Assembly: GCA_016933695.1 (NCBI GenBank) | Contig: JAFGAL010000004.1 | Span: 124,001 to 188,000, forward strand | DNA: 64,000 nucleotides | DNA from: Candidatus Zixiibacteriota bacterium | GTDB taxonomy: Bacteria; Zixibacteria; MSB-5A5; GN15; PGXB01 | Direction of reading: 5' to 3' | Part shown: positions 26,442 through 34,443 of the stretch, piece by piece | How positions within the stretch are numbered: the first letter of the stretch is position 1 | How the letters are laid out: each line of letters opens with the position of its first letter | Program-made: the position numbers and the translations under genes | The notes under the pieces: model-generated | The model's input: only the letters and a program-made list of their open reading frames with translations | Databases searched by the model: none | Told to the model about the DNA's origin: nothing

Positions 26442-27398
26442 TTAAAAGGCCAGGCTGAAGGAAAACCGATGAACTTCGTTCAGGAACTTGTAATCCTGAT
26501 ACGCATAGTCAACCGTCAGATCAACCTCATCGTTTATCGGGAGGCGAATGCCGCCGCCGGCGGTGAAACCGTCGATGTCGTAATTCATGCGCTCCCCGAT
26601 GCGAAGACTGAACCGGTCAAGATATCGATATTCCAGACCAAGGTTATATTTCTCAAGGTTATCGGCCGGATGCTGGCCTTCCGCGGCGAAGATCACCAGG
26701 TGTTCCTCCATATCGACCACGTCGATGGAGGCACCGAATTTGAAATTCATCGGCAACGGAAATTCCTTGGCAATATGTTTCATATCCGGACCGAAGTTCG
26801 AGATCAACATGGCGATTTTGAAATTGCGATACCCGGAATTGTAATTGGTGCCGACATCAGCCGCCCAACCCGTGGCTTTATAATCCTCAAACAGGTCCTC
26901 ACGGATGTATTTCATGGTGATACCGACCGAGAATTTATCCGTCAAATACCGACCGTAACTGAGTGACACCGCGATGTCACTGGCGCTGAAATACTGCTTA
27001 TTGCCGTTTTGGTCGGTACCATATGGATAATAGTAATCCGTATGCAGGATGTCGCCGGAGTTGAGTGAGAACACCCCGATACCGACCACACCACCGACCA
27101 TATCGACCGGCATGGCCAAAGCAATAAATTCATAGTTGATGTCGGCCGGCAATGAGATATGCGTGAACATCATCTCCCGGCCGTAAACATTGACCAGGGC
27201 GGCGGGATTATAATAGACCGCCGAAGCATCGTCCACTCCCGCGGTGAAAGCCTCTGCCATACCCATGGCCCGTGCCGACACGCCCAACTCCAGAAAGTTC
27301 ACGCCTGTGGTTCCCACTTTTGCCTGGGAAAACACCACCGACGGCAAAAGGAGCAGGGTTATTCCCAGCAGCAGGCCAATGTGATTCTTATATCGCAT
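26442..27398 (-). CDS. PorV/PorQ-family outer-membrane protein
   Basis: I prefer ATG 27398 (MRYKNHIGLLLG, 318 aa), because GGGAG at 27408-27412 is well spaced from it. ATGs at 27440, 27407 and 27404 are alternatives. After the signal peptide (cleaved near VFSQA) the mature start AKVGTTGVNFLELGVSARAMGMAEAF ... DASAVYYNPAAL is the PorV/PorQ (FadL-like barrel) hallmark; the rest alternates as membrane beta strands. In Bacteroidota PorV shuttles T9SS cargo to the sortase. Here it follows a TonB receptor and precedes a lipoprotein. Four proteins in the window carry T9SS-type C-termini, so a secretion role is plausible; simple outer-membrane transport is the alternative. Confidence 0.85.
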   Translation of the reverse strand: MRYKNHIGLLLGITLLLLPSVVFSQAKVGTTGVNFLELGVSARAMGMAEAFTAGVDDASAVYYNPAALVNVYGREMMFTHISLPADINYEFIALAMPVDMVGGVVGIGVFSLNSGDILHTDYYYPYGTDQNGNKQYFSASDIAVSLSYGRYLTDKFSVGITMKYIREDLFEDYKATGWAADVGTNYNSGYRNFKIAMLISNFGPDMKHIAKEFPLPMNFKFGASIDVVDMEEHLVIFAAEGQHPADNLEKYNLGLEYRYLDRFSLRIGERMNYDIDGFTAGGGIRLPINDEVDLTVDYAYQDYKFLNEVHRFSFSLAF

Positions 27399-27441
27399 CA
27401 GCATCATCTCCCAAGTGTATGTGCGTCTTCTTGTTTTCATG

Positions 27442-30400
27442 TTAAATACTTACCTGCAATCCGAACTTGATCTGACGGCCATACTGCCAGTTCTCCGGAT
27501 CGTTTTCATAAACACTGCCGCCGGTGACGTTGTAGCCGTCATTCTGGTTGGTGTCGGCTCGTCCGGTGTTGCCATACACACCATTCACGTTCCTGGTGTC
27601 AAGCAGGTTGTCGACCCAGACAATGGCGCGCCAGTTGAGTTCGAACAGCTTGAAATACTTCTCAAACCGAACATCGAAGTTGAGGACCGACGGACGCCGC
27701 AGAGAATTCTCCTGGATGTCAAGACCTTCCTGAATACTGAGATTGGGATACTGCTCTCCCGGTGTAAAGGGACGACCGGTTTCGAACGATCCCTGCACCG
27801 AGAACGTCCAGCCGTTGGGAATCCGAAGCCCGAACAGCCGCGGCTTCATGGTTTCGGGAATCACCAGCTGGATACCGCACTTGAGCGAGTGCCGCACGTC
27901 GTTGTCCAGCGGCTTCTCGGAAAGCGACTCACTGCTCAGATAGAAGTCCTCAAAATACGAGTCACGAGTCTGCGATTGCTTGCCGTAGGCAAACGCGTAG
28001 GTATAGTTCACTTCACCGTTGATCAACCGGCCGCCGCGTTTGTCGATCGTGATTTCGAATCCGCGACTGCGGCCGTAGTCGCGGTTTTCATACCGTTGCA
28101 CCACGAGCGCGCCGAGATACGTGTTGGCGCTGTTGATCTTATCGAATTCATCCTTGAAATAGCCCGAAATATCAATGGAATAGTCTTCCGAAATGGCGTA
28201 TTTCACACCGAATGAATACTGCACGGTCTTGATATAATCCAGGTTGTAGTTGCCGACCACGTCATTGGCCGACGCCGACGACGTGTTCCGGCTGTACATG
28301 TACGTGTACGACGGAAGCTGGTAGAAGTGACCGTAGTTAAAGTGCACTTTGGCCTTGTCGGAAATCGGGTATGAAAAACCGATACGCGGCGACAGCTTCG
28401 TCCGGTCGCCCAGGATAAGGCCTTCACCAAGGTCGTCCTGTGCGGCGACTTCCTCCAAACCCGAGGACTGAATAAAAAAGTCATACCGGAAACCGAGACT
28501 CGCAATCATCGAACCATACTCGAGATTGTCTCGGAAATAAATCGTTCCCTCAAGCGGCTTGTAATCGTAAAAATCACGCAGTTCGCCGATGCCGGGATAA
28601 ATACCGCCGTCGTCACGACCGGTATAGGTCATTTCGAGGTTGCGGATATCCTGCATCACGAGATGTTCTTTACTGAGTTCAAAACCGGCTTTCAATTCAT
28701 GATTGCCCAGCTGACGATACACGCGTGCTTCGACACTCTTCTGCTGGATTTCACGATGATGCCAGACCGTTGAGGTGTAAGCACCGTTATTCAAAAAGTT
28801 TGACCGAAAGTCGTACACGCCGTTACCGTTGACATCCGTGAACGGCTCACCCGGATCATAAATGCTGTTCGGGGCGTCGTAAATGCCGTTATGGTTTAAA
28901 TCCACAAACGGGATGGGATGAACCCAGGGATCAATGGGTGAGGTATAAACTGAGTTGCGATCCAGATCCTGCGTGGAAGGATTCCAGAGGTCAATACCAT
29001 CATCATAATACCCGTTGCCGTTGACATCCGTGAACGGTTCACCGAGGTTGATATCCCCGTCGGTGTACGGTTCGAAATCATACTCGTCGATCACGTCGGT
29101 ACGTTCCGCGTCGTATTTGCCGTTACCGTTCGTATCATACAAATAATCGCCGGCATCCCAGAACCCGTTGCCGTTCAAATCGGCGAACGGCTCCCCCTCG
29201 ACATAGTTGCCGTAGGCGGAATTGTTGAAGCGGAAATCGTAAATGGCCGTCGACCCGTCCTGAGCATACTGGTAAAAAGGATAGTTGCCCGCGGTCCACA
29301 GGACACCGGAAATATCCTGCCCATAATATCCGCCGAGGGTGTCCGGGAAAATATTGAGAATCGGCTCCGGCGCGTCATAAACGCCGTTGCCGTTACGATC
29401 TTCAAAGTTTTCGAATTCGTTAAACCGCAAAAACTCGTCGGGATTCAAACCCTGCCCCGGATTGTTCGGATCACCCGGCTTGGCGTCGAAATCGCGATTG
29501 TAATACGACGCCTTGACATAGTAGTGCATGTTCTTCGACAGCTGATGCGTCAACTCCAGCGAATACGACTGCCACTTGGTTTCATACACCGGGGCCGTGT
29601 TGGGACTGTACCGATATGCCCATTCGAACTCGGTCTGCCGATTGACACTCGATTTGTACGAAAAGATCATCTTCATCGTGTTCAATGGCTTCATCATGAA
29701 GTTGGCGTTGATCGTATAGTCGTTGTACTGCCGCTCGGGAATATCCAGTCCCAGCAGATTGAACGATCCGTATTCCTTGGGGAATCTCGTCGTGGCAAAA
29801 TCATCGTAATTGTATGCCGTTCCCGTTTTGGTCAGTTCCGCGAACAGAAAATAGGTAACCTCTTTTTCTTCGAGGAAATGCAGTCCCAGCGCCGGAAGAA
29901 TGCGATTCTTCAGAATCGGGTCCGGACCGCTGATCGTGAAATACATGTTGTCGTAGTCTTCGGAATACTTGTTCATCTCGGTATTGCCGAAGTCATCGGT
30001 GATGTACTGCAACGTGAAATTCGTGTTCTCCGGCGAACCGGTCTGCGTCGTGATTTTCACGATACCGGATAGCGCGTTGCCGTATTCCGGGTCGAAACCG
30101 TCCTTGATGATACTGATTTCCTGAATCGAACCGGAGGTCAGCGAAAGACCGAGGTTGACCGGACCGTAGCCGCCCAGCGGGTCGCCGATACTGACACCGT
30201 CGACGATGTACGCCACCTCGCCGGCACGACCGCCGCGGATGATGATCTCACCCTCGGACGTCGTCACCACACCGGCCGACTGTTCCAGCAACTGGTCGAC
30301 ACTGCTGACCGGCATCACCTTGATGTCGTCCTTGGAAATCGTCACTTCACTGGACACTTTGTATTTGTCGATTTTATCTTTTGTCGCGGTGACCCTGATA

Positions 30401-30756
30401 ACCGTGCCCAGGTCGGTCACCGAACTCTGCATTGCAACATTCTGTTCCGTCGTCAAGTCGACGCTGACATTAACCTGTTCCACCTCAACCGTCGAGTATG
30501 ACACCGACGAAATCCGCAGGGTATATTCACCCGGAGGAACCAGCATTATCATAAATGCGCCGTCCGGATCCGTCATGGCTCCCTGAGAAGTACCCACGAT
30601 TTGCACGGACGCGCCGGGGATCGGCTCACCGGTGGCTTGATCCGTCACGACGCCCTTGATCTTGCCGGTCGAACCGGCGAAAACCATTGACGCCATGAGT
30701 ATACACCCCGACAAAACAGCCACTGCCAGCAACAGTTTACCAGGCAGTCTTGTCAT
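27442..30756 (-). CDS. TonB-dependent receptor with carboxypeptidase-like N-domain and DxNGNGxYD loops
   Basis: I choose the start at ATG 30756 (MTRLPGKLLLAV, 1104 aa), preceded by AAGGAGGAAAG; upstream in-frame starts lack a site. After the signal peptide (VFAGS cleavage) come a carboxypeptidase-regulatory-like beta domain (~30-110, GVVTDQATGEPIPGASVQIV), the plug (~120-250, EVTISKDDIKVMPVSSVDQL, IIIRGGRAGEVAYIVDG) and the barrel. Inserted at ~450-650 are six DxNGNGxYD-like loops (e.g. EDRNGNGVYD, TDVNGNGYYD), which look like calcium-binding dockerin-type motifs. The C-terminus ends QYGRQIKFGLQVSI, a normal last strand. The substrate is unknown. It heads the operon with PorV-like and lipoprotein genes. 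Promoter: 30963-30992. Confidence 0.9.
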   Translation of the reverse strand: MTRLPGKLLLAVAVLSGCILMASMVFAGSTGKIKGVVTDQATGEPIPGASVQIVGTSQGAMTDPDGAFMIMLVPPGEYTLRISSVSYSTVEVEQVNVSVDLTTEQNVAMQSSVTDLGTVIRVTATKDKIDKYKVSSEVTISKDDIKVMPVSSVDQLLEQSAGVVTTSEGEIIIRGGRAGEVAYIVDGVSIGDPLGGYGPVNLGLSLTSGSIQEISIIKDGFDPEYGNALSGIVKITTQTGSPENTNFTLQYITDDFGNTEMNKYSEDYDNMYFTISGPDPILKNRILPALGLHFLEEKEVTYFLFAELTKTGTAYNYDDFATTRFPKEYGSFNLLGLDIPERQYNDYTINANFMMKPLNTMKMIFSYKSSVNRQTEFEWAYRYSPNTAPVYETKWQSYSLELTHQLSKNMHYYVKASYYNRDFDAKPGDPNNPGQGLNPDEFLRFNEFENFEDRNGNGVYDAPEPILNIFPDTLGGYYGQDISGVLWTAGNYPFYQYAQDGSTAIYDFRFNNSAYGNYVEGEPFADLNGNGFWDAGDYLYDTNGNGKYDAERTDVIDEYDFEPYTDGDINLGEPFTDVNGNGYYDDGIDLWNPSTQDLDRNSVYTSPIDPWVHPIPFVDLNHNGIYDAPNSIYDPGEPFTDVNGNGVYDFRSNFLNNGAYTSTVWHHREIQQKSVEARVYRQLGNHELKAGFELSKEHLVMQDIRNLEMTYTGRDDGGIYPGIGELRDFYDYKPLEGTIYFRDNLEYGSMIASLGFRYDFFIQSSGLEEVAAQDDLGEGLILGDRTKLSPRIGFSYPISDKAKVHFNYGHFYQLPSYTYMYSRNTSSASANDVVGNYNLDYIKTVQYSFGVKYAISEDYSIDISGYFKDEFDKINSANTYLGALVVQRYENRDYGRSRGFEITIDKRGGRLINGEVNYTYAFAYGKQSQTRDSYFEDFYLSSESLSEKPLDNDVRHSLKCGIQLVIPETMKPRLFGLRIPNGWTFSVQGSFETGRPFTPGEQYPNLSIQEGLDIQENSLRRPSVLNFDVRFEKYFKLFELNWRAIVWVDNLLDTRNVNGVYGNTGRADTNQNDGYNVTGGSVYENDPENWQYGRQIKFGLQVSI

Positions 30757-31082
30757 CTTCCTTTCCTCCTTACCTCTATAAATCATGTCTTGTTTCCAAC
30801 CCAAACAAAGTGCGCCGAACTTGTTGACATCCGGCCGGTTGATTCGGTGTTGAAGCGAGGATGCGACGGATTGTGAGGGAAATTAACATGTATAACTCGT
30901 TGCGCAAACACCGACGCTGATCTCCTCCTGTACTTCACGTACCTCACCGTTTACAAAAGCTTATTATAGCCCCACATCCAGCCCGAAGTCAAGAGGTTTT
31001 TTGGCTCTCTTCCTATATAATACGCTCCTTAAACCGTTCCACTCTAAAGACTTTTTCTCTTATATTTTGTTCAAACAAATTC
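30757..31082. other. Intergenic region with a ~200-nt leader of the TonB receptor mRNA
   Basis: This gap holds the receptor's promoter, its long 5' leader (30757-~30955) and about 90 AT-rich bases downstream of the octanoyltransferase-like gene. Within the leader GAGGAGATC and GGTACGTGAAGTAC occur, but I recognise no riboswitch family and no conserved ORF. Confidence 0.5.
30963..30992 (-). promoter_or_regulatory. Strong sigma-70-type promoter of the TonB receptor operon
   Basis: On the minus strand TTGACT (30987-30992), an 18-nt spacer and a perfect TATAAT (30963-30968) are present. Initiation near 30955 would give a leader of about 200 nt before the ATG at 30756. Confidence 0.75.
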
Positions 31083-31877
31083 TCACTTTTCAAGAGGAAA
31101 ATGCATTAAATTTCCTTGTAAAATCGATACCGCCTGACAATCATCCGACGATAATTCACCGGGTTGAAACGTCACCGCCAACCGGTTCGAAAAGACATCC
31201 TGAAAAATCTCCCGCATCGAGTCCGGCGTCAGCGTTTTTCCCCGTCCCACACTTGGGGATACCTCGACCGGAACCGGTCGTCCGGTCTGACGAACCGCCG
31301 GATTGTCGGTAATGCCGTTGATCTTAATCGATCCCTGCTGAATCAGGCAATCTCCCCGCCGCCGCTGTGCGATTCCGACCACTTTTTGTCCGCCAACCGT
31401 GATTTCATATCGCGATATCGAATCGAAACAGGAGCGCACCCGCGCTCCGGTCTGCTTCCGAAAACCGGCGTCGGAATGCCGCGCCCAGACGGCTTCGATT
31501 CCCAGCCGCCTAAGGACGTCGACAATCGTCTCGGAAACCAAACTGTTGGCACCGGAAAGCGTTCGGGCTGGTAATGGCAGCTCGGTCAACACCGCCCCCA
31601 GACTGAACGTGATTTCATCGCAATCGTGATAAATCGCCCGACCGCCGGTAATCCGCCGAATCACCGGCGTGTTTTCCGGAAGGCTCGCCATATCCACCAC
31701 TTCCTCGGCATTCTGATTGTAGCCGACTGTCACGGCCGGACAATTCCAGGAATACAGCCGCAACACCGCACGTGCCGGCGGATTCTGTGCACAGCACCGC
31801 TCAAACAACCAGGCGTCGAAAGCCATCGCGAAATACGGGTCTGCTTTCGGTGTAAAATAAAACAAACCTTCCGACAT
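31083..31877 (-). CDS. Lipoate/octanoate transferase family protein (LipM-like)
   Basis: A 264-aa biotin/lipoate A-B protein ligase-fold enzyme. The lipoyl-binding motif RRITGGRAIYHD is at ~74-85. Cys150 in RSCFDSISRYEI matches the nucleophile of LipM octanoyltransferases, and the VGGQKVVGIAQRR stretch carries the conserved lysine. LipM moves octanoyl groups from ACP to a GcvH-type protein during lipoate synthesis. True lipoate ligases (LplA) lack that Cys and are longer, so I favour the transferase role without excluding a ligase. It is transcribed divergently from the K+ channel gene. Confidence 0.82.
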   Translation of the reverse strand: MSEGLFYFTPKADPYFAMAFDAWLFERCCAQNPPARAVLRLYSWNCPAVTVGYNQNAEEVVDMASLPENTPVIRRITGGRAIYHDCDEITFSLGAVLTELPLPARTLSGANSLVSETIVDVLRRLGIEAVWARHSDAGFRKQTGARVRSCFDSISRYEITVGGQKVVGIAQRRRGDCLIQQGSIKINGITDNPAVRQTGRPVPVEVSPSVGRGKTLTPDSMREIFQDVFSNRLAVTFQPGELSSDDCQAVSILQGNLMHFPLEK

Positions 31878-31978
31878 GAACCGTCACTCGTTTGCGTTGA
31901 ACCCATCAATATTCATGCCGTCAACATACAATGAAAATCCCCGCCTGACAAGATCGTCCTACCGAAATCAGTTTCTTA

Positions 31979-32007
31979 TTGCATAAGAATTTTGGGGACT
32001 TTATACT
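31979..32007 (+). promoter_or_regulatory. Sigma-70-type promoter of the K+ channel gene, probably leaderless
   Basis: TTGCAT (31979-31984), a 17-nt spacer and TATACT (32002-32007) are followed by CTCCTC and then the ATG at 32014. The start site would coincide with the ATG, as for dusB. There is no Shine-Dalgarno sequence. Confidence 0.6.
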
Positions 32008-32013
32008 CTCCTC

Positions 32014-33024
32014 ATGCCGATTGATACTCATTTAACTCCGACCAGAAAACTTACCCTGGCGATTTTGACCTTGATCGCATTGATTATTGTGGGAACGATC
32101 GGGCTGACAACCCTGGAAAGGATGAATCCGCTGGATGCGCTGTACATGACGGTCATTACGCTGTCGACCGTGGGGTTCGGAGAAATCACCCCCCTGCATC
32201 CGACCGGGCGGCTGTTTGTCATTGTCCTGATCGTCTTCGGCGTCATGGGGGCGACTTATGGTGCCTCCGCACTCGGTCAGGTGATTCTGGAAGGCGAATT
32301 GCGCAGAATTATGGGGAGAAGGAAAATGGATAAACGAATAAAACACCTGTCCGGTCATCACATTATCGCCGGATTCGGGCGCGTCGGGCGGCAGGTGGCC
32401 GATGAATACGTTCGCGAGAAAATTCCGTTCGTGGTTATCGAAAACGATAACAGCGCCATCAACAGCCTCGATACTGCCGGTCATCTGTACATTGCAGGTC
32501 CGGCAACCGAAGATGAGGTGCTTCTGGCGGCGGGTCTTGACCGCGCCAAAGTGTTGGTGTCCACCCTTCCCAGCGAGGCGGACAATGTTTACCTCGCCCT
32601 TACCGCCAGGCATATCAACGCGAAGATGCGTATCATCACACGCGCGGATCAACCTGACGGCGAGAAGAAACTGCGCCGGGCCGGCGCCAATGTCGTGGTC
32701 AGTCCGCATGTTCTGGGCGGAACGCGTATGGCGATGGCGTCACTGCGTCCCAATGTGGTGGATTTCATGCAGATGGCAACACTGGGCGATGCCGGCTTGG
32801 GGATCGAGGAGATCAGCATCCCGGAAAATTGCCGTTTCGGAGGCAAATCCCTGATCGACTCCGGTCTGAAAGCGGAATTCGGCGTAACCGTCATCGGTAT
32901 CAAAAAGCCCAATCAGCCGATTCAGATCAATCCCAATCCCAATGCCGTGATTGAAAACGGCGACATTCTCGTTCTGGTCGGTGAAGGGAATAAACTCCGA
33001 GAGTTGGCCTCGCACCTGAATTGA
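32014..33024 (+). CDS. Two-TM potassium channel with RCK (TrkA-N/TrkA-C) domains
   Basis: A 336-aa protein: TM1 (~14-34), pore helix and selectivity filter TVGFG at 52-56, TM2 (~66-84), then a cytoplasmic RCK domain with the Rossmann motif GFGRVG (120-125) and a TrkA-C domain (~250-335, SIPENCRFGGKSL, NGDILVLVGEG). This is the plan of MthK- or Kch-like channels gated by ligands such as Ca2+, NAD(H) or c-di-AMP. The short cytoplasmic linker holds an in-frame Met at 105 that could give free RCK subunits as in MthK. It converges on the THUMP methyltransferase gene with 3 nt between stops. Confidence 0.92.
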   Translation: MPIDTHLTPTRKLTLAILTLIALIIVGTIGLTTLERMNPLDALYMTVITLSTVGFGEITPLHPTGRLFVIVLIVFGVMGATYGASALGQVILEGELRRIMGRRKMDKRIKHLSGHHIIAGFGRVGRQVADEYVREKIPFVVIENDNSAINSLDTAGHLYIAGPATEDEVLLAAGLDRAKVLVSTLPSEADNVYLALTARHINAKMRIITRADQPDGEKKLRRAGANVVVSPHVLGGTRMAMASLRPNVVDFMQMATLGDAGLGIEEISIPENCRFGGKSLIDSGLKAEFGVTVIGIKKPNQPIQINPNPNAVIENGDILVLVGEGNKLRELASHLN

Positions 33025-33027
33025 AGA

Positions 33028-34206
33028 CTATTCCGGCAGATTTTTCTGCTTGCGACTACCCTGATACATTTCGTAGCGCAACAGCCGCGATTCCAGCGGG
33101 CCATTATACAGCGTGATCCGACGCGATGTTCTCAGCCCCACGCTTTTCATCGCCGCCAAATTGCCGGTAAAAAGAAACGCCGTATAATCCCGATATTTCG
33201 CCTTTAATGTATCCCCGATCATCCGATACAGCGCTTCAATATCCCTCACTGCAAGTCGCTCGCCATAGGGCGGATTCATAATCAACACCCCCGGTCCGGC
33301 GGGAGGATTCTGCACCGCGAAATCTTTCTGCTCGAACACGATATCATGATCCACCCCGGCGCGTTTGGCGTTGGCACGCGCCTCTTTAAGCACGGCGCCG
33401 TCGCTGTCGGAGCCGAATATCCGACACGGCATTTCTTTTCGCACCCGCCCGCGCGCTTCGGCGATCACTTTGTCATACAGCGTCCTGTTATAATCCTTCA
33501 TGCGCTGAAAACCAAACTGCCGACGAATCAGTCCCGGCGCAATCCGCCGTGCCATCAGGGCCGCTTCAATAACGAAGGTTCCCGATCCACACATGCCGTC
33601 GACCAATGGCAATGCCATATCCCAGCCGCTGAGAACAATAATCCCCGCCGCCAGGACTTCATTGATCGGCGCTTTTCCCGCCTCGGTGCGATACCCCCGG
33701 CGATGAAGCGATTCGCCCGAGCTGTCCAGCGCAATCGTGGCGTGATTCTCATGCAGATGAAGATTAATACGCAAATCGGGATGAATCAAATCCACCGACG
33801 GACGTCGTCCGGTCCCCTCCCGAATCTGATCAACCACGGCATCCTTAACGCGCTGAGCCGCAAATAACGAATTATCGATTCCGGAATGACTGACCACCGC
33901 ATCAACCGCTATCGTCATGGCCGGATCGAGGAATCTTCCCCACTCCACCGCACGGACTTCGCGATACAACCGGTCACCGTCGGCACAGCGAAACGTCCGT
34001 ATCGGCTGCAAAACCCTGATCGCCGTCCGACAATACACATTGGCCGCATACATCACCCGCAAATCGCCGGCAAATTCCACCGATCGATTCATCGGATTGA
34101 TATCCGTCGCGCCCAGCTCCCGTAATTCGGCCGCCAGAATGTCTTCCAGCCCATACAGGGTTTTGGCAACCATGCGAAAGGTATGACGAGTTGTTTTTCC
34201 GGTCAT
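33028..34206 (-). CDS. THUMP-domain class I SAM-dependent RNA methyltransferase (RlmL/TrmN-like)
   Basis: A 392-aa protein with an N-terminal ferredoxin-like/THUMP region (residues ~10-170, KTLYGLEDILAAELRELGA, and VDLIHPDLRINLHL) and a Rossmann methyltransferase domain (~190-375) with DGMCGSGTFVIEAALMA (motif I), FGSDSDG and the N6/N2-type motif MNPPYGERL. Family members methylate the N2 of guanosines in 23S rRNA (RlmL/RlmK) or tRNA. The exact target cannot be read from sequence. The upstream neighbour on the same strand is tRNA-Arg, about 80 nt away. Confidence 0.9.
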   Translation of the reverse strand: MTGKTTRHTFRMVAKTLYGLEDILAAELRELGATDINPMNRSVEFAGDLRVMYAANVYCRTAIRVLQPIRTFRCADGDRLYREVRAVEWGRFLDPAMTIAVDAVVSHSGIDNSLFAAQRVKDAVVDQIREGTGRRPSVDLIHPDLRINLHLHENHATIALDSSGESLHRRGYRTEAGKAPINEVLAAGIIVLSGWDMALPLVDGMCGSGTFVIEAALMARRIAPGLIRRQFGFQRMKDYNRTLYDKVIAEARGRVRKEMPCRIFGSDSDGAVLKEARANAKRAGVDHDIVFEQKDFAVQNPPAGPGVLIMNPPYGERLAVRDIEALYRMIGDTLKAKYRDYTAFLFTGNLAAMKSVGLRTSRRITLYNGPLESRLLRYEMYQGSRKQKNLPE

Positions 34207-34218
34207 CTCAGGGAATTC

Positions 34219-34248
34219 GATCTATTCGGCGGTCGGTTTGACTGTCAA
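34219..34248 (-). promoter_or_regulatory. Possible promoter of the THUMP methyltransferase gene
   Basis: On the minus strand TTGACA (34243-34248) is followed after 18 nt by TAGATC (34219-34224), or after 17 nt by ATAGAT. The -35 box is perfect and the -10 box weak. The leader would be very short (~10 nt). Confidence 0.35.
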
Positions 34249-34287
34249 GGCGATATTGGCCCTTATTGCATTAACCCCATAAAAAAA

Positions 34288-34361
34288 TACGCCCAGGAGG
34301 ACTTGAACCCCCAACCTTCTGGTCCGTAGCCAGACGCTCTATCCAGTTGAGCTATGGGCGC
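34288..34361 (-). tRNA. tRNA-Arg (anticodon ACG)
   Basis: A 74-nt cloverleaf: acceptor GCGCCCA/TGGGCGT (first pair G-U) with discriminator A, D arm with AGCTCAACTGGATAGAGC, anticodon stem TCTGG/CCAGA with loop CTACGGA (anticodon at 34325-34327), and T arm with GGTTCAAGTCC. A34 is expected to be edited to inosine and read CGU, CGC and CGA. CCA is not encoded; a T-run follows and probably ends transcription. Confidence 0.95.
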
Positions 34362-34378
34362 ATGTAACATGCGAGGAC

Positions 34379-34408
34379 AATATATCGTTAAAACCGTAAA
34401 AATGTCAA
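34379..34408 (-). promoter_or_regulatory. Promoter of tRNA-Arg
   Basis: On the minus strand TTGACA (34403-34408), an 18-nt spacer and TATATT (34379-34384) place the start about 10 nt before the tRNA. Confidence 0.75.
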
Positions 34409-34443
34409 ATGAAATTAGAAAAATGTTGTCCGAAAGAATACGG

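Noticed and set aside
30757-30955. TonB leader considered as a cobalamin or other known riboswitch
   Set aside because: I could not find the conserved cobalamin B12-box core or other family consensus, so no RNA class is claimed.
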